6,062 nucleotides of DNA from Sulfurospirillum sp. UBA1314 (GTDB lineage Bacteria; Campylobacterota; Campylobacteria; Campylobacterales; Sulfurospirillaceae): contig DBTO01000070.1 of the NCBI GenBank assembly GCA_002307095.1, positions 1 through 6,062 of the forward strand, read 5' to 3'. Shown piece after piece: positions 1 through 5,242 of this stretch (positions are counted from its first letter, which is position 1; each line of letters begins with the position of its first letter). The notes below the pieces were generated by a model. The model was given only the letters and a program-made list of their open reading frames with translations, was not told the origin of the DNA and did not search any database. A program made the translations under genes and the position numbers.

Positions 1-9
1 CATTTCCAT

Positions 10-37
10 AGGGGTCAGGGCTAAACTTTTAACTTTT
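10..37. repeat. Left terminal inverted repeat of the transposase element
   Basis: The sequence begins AGGGGTCAGGGCTAA and ends with two tandem copies of AACTTTT (24-37). It is the exact reverse complement of 830-857. The transposase stop codon (29-31) and its last two sense codons lie inside, so this end is under both protein and DNA constraint. Ends starting with GGGGTCAG-like sequence next to Y1 transposases are familiar to me from other proteobacterial genomes; that is recollection, not a search result. Confidence 0.9.
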
Positions 38-787
38 GAGGATTTTACTGATACCTGCAACGCTTAGAGAGCAATTTCGCGCAACGTCACTTTTGCTATA
101 CCCATCTTCATAGGCTTTTTTGATTGCTTCATTTCGCTCTGCTTTACTCTTTACATGTAAGAAATAATTTTCAAGTACTTCTTGGTGCAAAGGTGCAACT
201 TGCCCCTCTTCGCGCTTGTATTTTGTTTGATGAAAAGCGTCTATAGTGGAGCGCTCTGCCACACTGAGCGGAATGTTTAAAAGCTCCAATATCTCTTTAG
301 TATTGTAATCGCGCAAGACAAACGAATTTTGCAAAAAAGGAGGTACCGCGTCTTTTAAAATGCTGTACGTTGCACAGTACAGATATTCGCCTATTTTTTG
401 ACTTATCCCCGCTTTAACGGGGTTATTTTCGATGTATTTAAAGAGGGTAAAAAGGTACTTTTCATCCAAAACGTACCATGATTTGAAGCGGTCTTGCCAC
501 AAATGCCCCACGCGGTCATGGCGTTTATTAAAATAGCTCGCATACTGTGCATTAAGCTGGCGCATACCTGAGGAGAGATTTTCGCGAGTGTTTTGCACTA
601 AAATGTGATAGTGATTGTCCATCAAACAAAACGCATGAATGTTTAACTTATACTCTCTAGCAGCACTTGCCATCAGTTCGATAAACTTCGCTTTGTCCTT
701 TTCATCTTCAAAAACCTTCCCCTTAGCAACACCACGGTTGTAAACGTGGTGATACCCCAAGCTTTCAATGCGCAATCTTCGTGGCAT
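29..787 (-). CDS. REP-associated tyrosine transposase (Y1_Tnp, HUH family)
   Basis: This 252-residue protein is a single-strand DNA transposase/endonuclease of the Y1 (IS200-like, REP-associated or RAYT) family. Such enzymes nick and rejoin single-stranded DNA through a transient phosphotyrosine bond. The N-terminus has the usual family opening, with HVYNRG at 14-19. The HUH metal-binding motif is H59-Y60-H61 in MDNHYHILV. The likely nucleophile is Y118 in the YIENNPVKAG block (118-127), the counterpart of the RAYT Tyr-x(n)-NP motif; Y111 is a less likely alternative. Residues 218-251 look like a helix-turn-helix (SKSDVARNCSLSVAGISK), probably for end recognition. The reading frame is intact. 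The start is well supported by GAGGG at 793-797, five bases before the ATG. The gene stands alone inside its own inverted repeats. Activity is not shown by sequence alone, and it could be a domesticated RAYT. Confidence 0.93.
   Translation of the reverse strand: MPRRLRIESLGYHHVYNRGVAKGKVFEDEKDKAKFIELMASAAREYKLNIHAFCLMDNHYHILVQNTRENLSSGMRQLNAQYASYFNKRHDRVGHLWQDRFKSWYVLDEKYLFTLFKYIENNPVKAGISQKIGEYLYCATYSILKDAVPPFLQNSFVLRDYNTKEILELLNIPLSVAERSTIDAFHQTKYKREEGQVAPLHQEVLENYFLHVKSKAERNEAIKKAYEDGYSKSDVARNCSLSVAGISKILKS
151..160. repeat. TTACATGTAA palindrome, copy 1 (inside the transposase gene)
   Basis: Exact 10-bp palindrome within the transposase CDS, read there as TTA-CAT-GTA-A (Leu210-His211-Val212-Lys213), between the catalytic domain and the helix-turn-helix. 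The outer flanking bases do not pair. It is one of five exact copies in the window. Confidence 0.9.
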
Positions 788-810
788 ACTTTCCCTCTTT
801 TTTTGCTAAA

Positions 811-839
811 ATTGTACCACAGAATGTTAAAAAGTTAAA
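811..839 (-). promoter_or_regulatory. Putative transposase promoter overlapping the right inverted repeat
   Basis: On the minus strand a TACAAT (-10-like, 5/6 to consensus) sits at 811-816. About 17 bases upstream is a weak TTTAAC (-35-like) at 834-839, which lies inside the right terminal repeat. Transcription would start near 800-805, just upstream of the GAGGG ribosome binding site (793-797). If correct, binding of the transposase to its own end would overlap the promoter and could be autoregulatory. The -35 match is poor, so this is tentative. Confidence 0.35.
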
Positions 840-857
840 AGTTTAGCCCTGACCCCT
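830..857. repeat. Right terminal inverted repeat of the transposase element
   Basis: Perfect 28-bp reverse complement of 10-37: two tandem AAAAGTT units (830-843) followed by TAGCCCTGACCCCT. It ends 10 bp before the first ATG of the next gene. Confidence 0.9.
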
Positions 858-867
858 TTTTGAAAGA

Positions 868-1380
868 ATGTGCATGAATGAATCTGTTTTAAAAGTCGTG
901 ATTATTGCGGCGATTTTGGTGATGTTTGGTACCCTTTATGCCACAGGAATCGCTTTTGTGCTGGAACAGCATTCTTCATTTATTTTAATCTTACATAAGC
1001 TCTCAGCGCTGATTATTATCGGGCTTTTAGGCGTACATGCTTGGTTGCGAAGATGCACCATTCGAAAACTGTTGCAAGAATGTGTTGCGATCCTTTGCAA
1101 CAAGCAGATCCACCACGAAGACAACATAGATTTCTTAATTCGTAGTACCAAAAACCAATCGTTTCACGAACTCTGCTCACTGTTTCAGAGTGACGCCACT
1201 TTTCTTCAACAAAAGCTTTTAGAAAACCACGTAAAAATCGACAATGTTGACGATAGTTTAAAAACGATTGCAAAGGCAAATGACAAAGATATGTACCAAA
1301 TACTTTTACTGATAATCAAGTTACATGTAGAAAAAAATAGTCCTTCCCCTATTGATATGAATTCATGTCATAGCGTATAA
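868..1380 (+). CDS. Small two-helix membrane protein, DUF4405-like (function unknown)
   Basis: The 170-residue protein has two predicted membrane helices, about 7-32 and 41-60, joined by a short loop. H43 and H57 lie 14 residues apart in the second helix and H35 is in the loop. A soluble, mostly helical region follows (about 65-155). From memory, the TGIAF...H...HKLSALIIIGLLGVHAW pattern resembles the DUF4405 membrane domain. The tail (FHELCSLF, then KIDNVDDSLKTIAKAND) resembles the helical extension of some DUF4405 proteins. Spaced helix histidines could bind b-type heme, but no function is assigned. The first ATG (868) has almost no room for a ribosome binding site. The in-frame ATG at 874, with GAAAG at 862-866, is at least as likely and removes two residues. 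The transposase element ends 10 bp upstream, so its native leader may be lost. A hypothetical-protein label is the safe alternative. Confidence 0.65.
   Translation: MCMNESVLKVVIIAAILVMFGTLYATGIAFVLEQHSSFILILHKLSALIIIGLLGVHAWLRRCTIRKLLQECVAILCNKQIHHEDNIDFLIRSTKNQSFHELCSLFQSDATFLQQKLLENHVKIDNVDDSLKTIAKANDKDMYQILLLIIKLHVEKNSPSPIDMNSCHSV
1321..1330. repeat. TTACATGTAg, 9/10 variant of the palindrome
   Basis: One-base variant (final A to G) near the 3' end of the small membrane-protein gene, read as Leu-His-Val-Glu (152-155). It uses the same codon phase as the copy in the transposase. It may be a decayed copy or chance. Confidence 0.5.
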
Positions 1381-1448
1381 ACACGCTTAACACGAAAAAT
1401 CTAGCCTACCTTCTTTTAATTTTCCCCATGCCTATTTTATAAACAAAT

Positions 1449-1462
1449 TTTTACATGTAAAA
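1449..1462. repeat. TTACATGTAA palindrome, copy 2 (extended, intergenic, upstream of the MFS gene)
   Basis: The 10-bp core is at 1451-1460 and the palindrome extends perfectly to 14 bp, TTTTACATGTAAAA. It shares its AAAA with a second palindrome, AAAAGCTTTT at 1459-1468. The pair abuts or overlaps the predicted -35 region of the MFS promoter, so this copy could act as an operator. As a hairpin it would have no real loop, so a protein-binding site is more plausible than an RNA structure. Confidence 0.85.
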
Positions 1463-1464
1463 GC

Positions 1465-1493
1465 TTTTGAGTCACCCAAAATTTCGTTATACT
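1465..1493 (+). promoter_or_regulatory. Putative promoter of the MFS transporter gene
   Basis: TATACT at 1488-1493 matches the sigma-70 -10 consensus at 5/6. The -35 region is weak: TTTTGA at 1465-1470 with a 17-bp spacer, or TTGAGT at 1467-1472 with a 15-bp spacer. Transcription would begin near 1500, giving a leader of about 20 bases before the ribosome binding site and ATG at 1521. Confidence 0.45.
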
Positions 1494-1509
1494 TCACGTT
1501 TTATGAAGA

Positions 1510-1514
1510 AAGGA
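1510..1514 (+). promoter_or_regulatory. Ribosome binding site that fixes the MFS start
   Basis: AAGGA lies six bases before the ATG at 1521. The open frame reaches back to a TTG at 1467 and an ATG at 1503, but neither has a comparable site, and the TTG lies upstream of the predicted transcription start. Confidence 0.75.
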
Positions 1515-1520
1515 TCTTCC

Positions 1521-2834
1521 ATGGCACAGCAACACACTGCAACCAAGCATAAAAGACTGCTCAGTTCCCAAGACTACAAAACACTTTCGCTCTCCGCTTT
1601 TGGTGGGGCATTGGAATTTTATGACTTTATCATTTTTGTATTTTTCTCCAAAGTCATTGGCGGCTTGTTTTTTCCTGCGGATATGCCTATGTGGCTCAGT
1701 CAACTTCAAACGTTTGGTATCTTTGCAGCAGGGTATCTCGCACGTCCTTTTGGCGGCATTGTGATGGCGCATTTTGGCGATCTATTGGGTAGAAAACGTA
1801 TGTTTACATTAAGTATTCTTCTGATGGCAGTCCCCACGCTTCTGATTGGTTGTTTGCCTACCTATGCGGCGGTCGGCTATTTTGCGCCTGTGTTTCTTTT
1901 ACTGCTTCGTGTCTGTCAAGGGCTTGCAGTAGGAGGTGAAATTCCTGGGGCTTGGACATTTGTGGCAGAGCATGTTCCTAAAAATAAAGTAGGACTCGCA
2001 TGTGGTACATTGACATCAGGGCTTACGCTGGGAATCTTGCTTGGCTCGTTAGTCTCTATCATCATGCAAAGCAGTTATAGTGCAGAAGAGATGCACGCTT
2101 GGGCGTGGAGAATTCCGTTTATCGTTGGGGGAATTTTTGGGTTCATCGCGATGTACTTAAGACAGTGGCTCAAAGAGACGCCTATTTTTCTTGAGATGCA
2201 AAAACGTGAAGAAAAAGAAGTTTCAAAAAAATTACCCATTTGGAATGTTTTATCCAACTTTCTCCCCCAAGCAATGATTTCTATTTTACTGACATGGGTT
2301 TTATCGGCTGGCATTATGGTGATTATCGTCACATCACATGTCTATTTGCAAGGGCAATTTGGCTTTTCAGAGATGGACGTCTCCATTTCAAGGCTTTTAG
2401 CCACTGCTGGTTTGGCACTTGGATGTGTCTTTTACGGCTACCTTACCGATAAATTTTCCATTGGTCAAGTGATTATGATAGGGTGCATTTTTGTTGTTAT
2501 CGCAACGATTACGTTTCTCTCATCGCTTTCAGCAGGTCGTGAGATGCTCTATATCACCTACCCTATTGTTGGGTTTAGCGTTGGTATTGTAGGCGCGTTT
2601 CCTTACTACATGGTACGAGCCTTTCCTGCCAAAGTCAGATACAGTGGTGTCGCGTTTTCATTCAATATTTCCTACGCCATCACAGGCGCTTTAACCGCTT
2701 TTCTCATCCCAATCCTTGCCAACTTTTTTAGCAAATACGCAGCAGGTTTTTATGTGATTGGTGTCTTTTCTTTTGGGGCGATTCTTGGTTGGTATATCAT
2801 TCGCAAAGAAAAAGAGTTGTCGGAAGATATCTAA
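1521..2834 (+). CDS. MFS transporter, metabolite:H+ symporter (MHS/ProP-like) family
   Basis: This 437-residue inner-membrane protein has about 12 hydrophobic helices and is expected to couple uptake of a small organic solute to protons. The family signature is strong. ALEFYDF (30-36) lies in helix 1. The loop between helices 2 and 3 has GDLLGRKR (86-93), the MFS motif A. RVCQGLAVGGE (130-140) is motif B with its arginine. LKETPIF (217-223) follows helix 6 before the charged central loop, as in ProP, KgtP and citrate/shikimate-type members. Length is normal for the family. The start at 1521 is chosen for its ribosome binding site (AAGGA) and places a short polar N-terminus before helix 1. The substrate cannot be told from sequence; proline/betaine, dicarboxylates and aromatic acids are all possible. 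It is transcribed alone, convergent with comF, and its upstream palindromes are the only visible hint of regulation. Confidence 0.9.
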   Translation: MAQQHTATKHKRLLSSQDYKTLSLSAFGGALEFYDFIIFVFFSKVIGGLFFPADMPMWLSQLQTFGIFAAGYLARPFGGIVMAHFGDLLGRKRMFTLSILLMAVPTLLIGCLPTYAAVGYFAPVFLLLLRVCQGLAVGGEIPGAWTFVAEHVPKNKVGLACGTLTSGLTLGILLGSLVSIIMQSSYSAEEMHAWAWRIPFIVGGIFGFIAMYLRQWLKETPIFLEMQKREEKEVSKKLPIWNVLSNFLPQAMISILLTWVLSAGIMVIIVTSHVYLQGQFGFSEMDVSISRLLATAGLALGCVFYGYLTDKFSIGQVIMIGCIFVVIATITFLSSLSAGREMLYITYPIVGFSVGIVGAFPYYMVRAFPAKVRYSGVAFSFNISYAITGALTAFLIPILANFFSKYAAGFYVIGVFSFGAILGWYIIRKEKELSEDI

Positions 2835-2835
2835 T

Positions 2836-2845
2836 TTACATGTAA
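2836..2845. repeat. TTACATGTAA palindrome, copy 3 (just after the MFS stop codon)
   Basis: Exact 10-bp copy starting two bases after the MFS stop codon (2832-2834), in the 29-bp gap between the convergent MFS and comF genes. A separate hairpin follows at 2851-2876. Confidence 0.9.
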
Positions 2846-2850
2846 CCGTT

Positions 2851-2876
2851 GAAAGAGAATTTATTAATTCTCTTTC
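2851..2876. terminator. Hairpin between the convergent MFS and comF genes, possible bidirectional terminator
   Basis: An 11-bp perfect stem (GAAAGAGAATT pairing with AATTCTCTTTC) encloses a 4-base loop (2862-2865). It begins 17 bases after the MFS stop and covers the comF stop codon (2864-2866) and its last codons. The position is right for a shared terminator. However, the stem is AT-rich and no T-run follows on either strand, so it does not meet the usual rho-independent pattern. Confidence 0.4.
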
Positions 2877-3436
2877 GCATCCGCTAACACAAGTGCAAAC
2901 AGTACATTCACCCCATGCTGTTTAAGCGTCTCATGCGCCTCTTGCAAAGTACTTCCAGTCGTAACAATATCATCAATCAAAATAGCATCTATTTCACCTT
3001 TACATGTAAAGACAAAATCACGTTTATTGGCTTGTCGGTAGGCTCTGCTTTTACCCGAATAACTCTCATGATTCTTTGCTCTTAAACTTCCGTACAACGG
3101 CGTCAAAAAAGGTTTCGTTGCTTTCACCAATATGGCGCTGTGCGAATAACCATGCCTGACATGATCGTCGATGGGAATGGCGCAAATGCCTTTGGGTAGC
3201 TCAAAAGTTTTTAAAAATTCAAAAAAGGTGTGAGTCCCAAGTTGAGTGAAGATTTTGGCACCAATGTAGGTATGTTTGGTGTGAAGCAGAGGGGCTATGT
3301 CATTGTAGTTGTAAAACGAGTAAACTTTAAGCCCGTCTTCCAGCACTCTAAATGCGGGCATTGGGGCTAAAATGGTCTGTAGACACTTCTTGCAAAGCGG
3401 TTGCCAACTGAGGTTTAAACAGAGATGGCAACGCAT
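2864..3436 (-). CDS. comF: ComF family phosphoribosyltransferase-fold protein
   Basis: This 190-residue protein belongs to the ComF/GntX group, required for natural transformation in several bacteria, where it is thought to act with the ComFA helicase or recombination proteins on incoming single-stranded DNA. Two Cys-x2-Cys pairs at the N-terminus (C3/C6 and C15/C18) form the expected zinc finger. The C-terminal PRT domain has its PRPP-binding loop in ILIDDIVTTGST (152-163), with D155-D156 and T159-S162. The middle segment RHGYSHSAILVKA (94-106) replaces the more usual RGFNQ-type motif. It is slightly short for the family. Its start has no Shine-Dalgarno sequence; it lies 12 bp after the lepA stop and probably depends on translational coupling. 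A palindrome spans the start region and another lies within the gene. It is the last gene of prs-lepA-comF. Membership is clear; a role in competence here is inferred. Confidence 0.88.
   Translation of the reverse strand: MRCHLCLNLSWQPLCKKCLQTILAPMPAFRVLEDGLKVYSFYNYNDIAPLLHTKHTYIGAKIFTQLGTHTFFEFLKTFELPKGICAIPIDDHVRHGYSHSAILVKATKPFLTPLYGSLRAKNHESYSGKSRAYRQANKRDFVFTCKGEIDAILIDDIVTTGSTLQEAHETLKQHGVNVLFALVLADAKEN
2998..3011. repeat. TTACATGTAA palindrome, copy 4 (extended, inside comF)
   Basis: The core is at 3000-3009 and extends perfectly to 14 bp, CTTTACATGTAAAG. Within comF it reads TTT-ACA-TGT-AAA (Phe143-Thr-Cys-Lys146), a different codon phase from the copy in the transposase, so it is not explained by a shared peptide. 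Confidence 0.9.
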
Positions 3437-3445
3437 TACATGTAA
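3436..3445. repeat. TTACATGTAA palindrome, copy 5 (lepA-comF junction)
   Basis: The exact 10-bp copy fills most of the 12-bp gap between the lepA stop (3449-3451) and the comF ATG (3434-3436) and shares its last base with the ATG. It occupies the place where a ribosome binding site would be expected. Confidence 0.9.
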
Positions 3446-3448
3446 AGG

Positions 3449-5242
3449 TTAGTCGATTTTGAGAATGGTGAGAAACGCCTCTTGCGGTAGTTGAACTTTA
3501 CCGATGGATTTCATACGTTTCTTACCCTCTTTTTGTTTATCAAGCAGTTTTCGCTTTCTGGTAATATCGCCACCGTAACACTTCGCGGTAACGTTTTTAC
3601 CCATCGATTTAACCGTTTCACGAGCAATGACTTTGGTACCAATACTCGCTTGAATCGCCACTTCAAAAAGCTGTCGTGGAACGATCTCTTTCATCGCTTT
3701 AACAAAATCACGTCCTCTGGTTTGCGCACTGACACGTGGAACAATAATGGAAAGTGCATCCACAGGTTCTCCTGCAACAAGCAAATCAAGCTTGACCAAA
3801 TCACCGACTTGATACCCAATAGGCTCATAATCAAAGCTGGCGTAGCCTTTAGAGACTGATTTCAGTTTGTCGTAAAAGTCCATCACAATTTCATTAAGGG
3901 GGATTTCATACTCCAACAGGACACGCTCAGGGCTTAAATAGTCCATCTTCTTTTGCATACCCCGTTTGTTATTCATAAGGATGATGATATTGCCTAAAAA
4001 CTCCGTCGGTGTTAAAACAGTGGCTTTCACATACGGCTCTTGAATCTCTTCAAATTCATTCACAGGAGGCAGTTGGCTTGGATTTTGGATGTCTAAAACC
4101 ACCCCTTTGGTCGTTTTCACTTTATAGGTTACTGTGGGTGCTGTGGCGATCAGATCGAGATCAAACTCTCGCTCTAAACGCTCTTTGATAACTTCCATAT
4201 GAAGCAATCCCAAGAAGCCAACCCGAAAACCAAAGCCCAGTGCTGCGGACGTTTCAGGCTCATACGAAATGCTTGAGTCATTGAGTTTGAGTTTATCAAG
4301 CGCGTCACGAAGTTCTTCAAATTTATCGGTTTCAATCGGGTAAAGTCCCGCAAATACAAACTGTTTGACTTCTTTAAACCCAGCGATCGGCTCTTTTGTT
4401 TTGGTACGAAAATCGGTGATCGTATCGCCCACTTTAACATCGCCTACGTTTTTAAGACCCAAAACGACAATGCCCACTTCGCCCGTTTTAATCATTGGTG
4501 TTTTTTCTAACACAAGTGGATGCGGATACATGAGGTTCAACACTTCATGTTTTTTACCCGTACCCATCACATAAACTTCTTGCCCTTTTTTGATCGTGCC
4601 ATCGTAGACGCGAACCAATGCAAGTGCCCCTAAATAGTTATCAAACCAACTATCGTAAATCAATGCTTTAGTGGGAGCGTCTTCATCACCTGTAGGAGCT
4701 GGGATTTTATCTACTAATGTATCTAAAAGTTCTCTAATTCCAATACCACTTTTAGCACTCACACTAAGCGCCTCCGAACAATCAAGTCCGATGGTATGTT
4801 CGATCTCATCTTTCACACGCTCAGGATCAGCCGCAGGAAGGTCAATTTTGTTAAGAACGGGGATAATTTCTAAGTTATTTTCCAAGGCAATGTACACATT
4901 GGCAATGGTTTGGGCTTCCACACCCTGAGAGGCATCGACGACCAAAAGTGCTCCATCACTGGAAGCCAAAGAGCGGCTCACTTCATACGAGAAGTCAACG
5001 TGACCGGGAGTGTCGATAAGATTGAGAATGTAGGGTTGTCCATCCTTAACATAGGTCAAACGTACACTTTGCGCTTTGATGGTAATGCCACGCTCTTTTT
5101 CGATGTCCATGGTGTCCATCATCTGCGCGGTCATTTCACGCGCACTGACTGCACCGCACTCTTGAATGAGACGATCAGCAAGTGTACTTTTACCGTGGTC
5201 GATATGAGCGATTATTGAGAAGTTACGAATATGTTTCTGCAT
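3449..5242 (-). CDS. lepA: Elongation factor 4 (LepA), ribosome-associated GTPase
   Basis: This full-length 597-residue translational GTPase binds the ribosome and affects translocation, initiation or ribosome maturation; its exact role is debated. The G motifs are all present: G1 AHIDHGKST (12-20), G2 RGITI (51-55), G3 DTPGH (77-81), G4 NKID (131-134) and G5 SAK (162-164). Domain II, the EF-G-like domains III and V (GFGFRVGFLGLLHMEV and the region around YEPIGYQVGDLVKLD) and the LepA-specific C-terminal domain follow, ending in the typical ITRKRKLLDKQKEGKKRMK block. Its ATG overlaps the prs stop as TAATG, with only a weak purine stretch upstream, which points to translational coupling. Nothing is missing or unusual, and the protein is close to Campylobacter LepA as I remember it. 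It is the middle gene of prs-lepA-comF and contains no copies of the TTACATGTAA palindrome. Confidence 0.98.
   Translation of the reverse strand: MQKHIRNFSIIAHIDHGKSTLADRLIQECGAVSAREMTAQMMDTMDIEKERGITIKAQSVRLTYVKDGQPYILNLIDTPGHVDFSYEVSRSLASSDGALLVVDASQGVEAQTIANVYIALENNLEIIPVLNKIDLPAADPERVKDEIEHTIGLDCSEALSVSAKSGIGIRELLDTLVDKIPAPTGDEDAPTKALIYDSWFDNYLGALALVRVYDGTIKKGQEVYVMGTGKKHEVLNLMYPHPLVLEKTPMIKTGEVGIVVLGLKNVGDVKVGDTITDFRTKTKEPIAGFKEVKQFVFAGLYPIETDKFEELRDALDKLKLNDSSISYEPETSAALGFGFRVGFLGLLHMEVIKERLEREFDLDLIATAPTVTYKVKTTKGVVLDIQNPSQLPPVNEFEEIQEPYVKATVLTPTEFLGNIIILMNNKRGMQKKMDYLSPERVLLEYEIPLNEIVMDFYDKLKSVSKGYASFDYEPIGYQVGDLVKLDLLVAGEPVDALSIIVPRVSAQTRGRDFVKAMKEIVPRQLFEVAIQASIGTKVIARETVKSMGKNVTAKCYGGDITRKRKLLDKQKEGKKRMKSIGKVQLPQEAFLTILKID

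Larger units (their letters stand above)
10..857 (-). mobile_element. RAYT-type (IS200/IS605-related) element with 28-bp terminal inverted repeats
   Basis: An 848-bp unit consists of one Y1 transposase gene and a perfect 28-bp inverted repeat at its ends (10-37 and 830-857). Pairing stops at both borders: the bases just outside (T9 and T858) and just inside (G38 and A829) no longer match. I see no target-site duplication in the flanks, which fits single-strand HUH transposition but does not prove it. The left repeat contains the transposase stop codon, and the right repeat lies just upstream of the gene's promoter region, so the unit is very compact. The boundaries are seen directly. That the whole unit moves is inferred from the family. 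Long perfect terminal repeats are unlike the short hairpins at classic IS200/IS605 ends. Confidence 0.7.

Noticed and set aside
803..831. Possible outward plus-strand promoter in the element (TTGCTA ... GTTAAA)
   Set aside because: The -10 candidate matches only about half of the consensus; not enough to claim that the element drives the downstream gene.
1..860. Target-site duplication or CRISPR-like spacing around the transposase
   Set aside because: The flanks (CATTTCCAT on the left, TTTTGAAAG on the right) share no direct repeat, and there is no regular repeat-spacer pattern.
936..1279. Minus-strand open frames opposite the small membrane-protein gene
   Set aside because: They overlap each other in different frames and have no start signals; the plus-strand frame has coherent membrane helices and a plausible family.
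1372..1387. Short inverted repeat AGCGT...ACGCT at the stop of the small membrane-protein gene
   Set aside because: A 5-bp stem with a 6-base loop and no T-run is too weak to call a terminator.
1467..1520. N-terminal extension of the MFS protein from a TTG (1467) or ATG (1503)
   Set aside because: The ATG at 1521 has a clear AAGGA site six bases upstream; the predicted -10 (1488-1493) would place transcription start after the TTG; the extension has no family similarity that I recognise.
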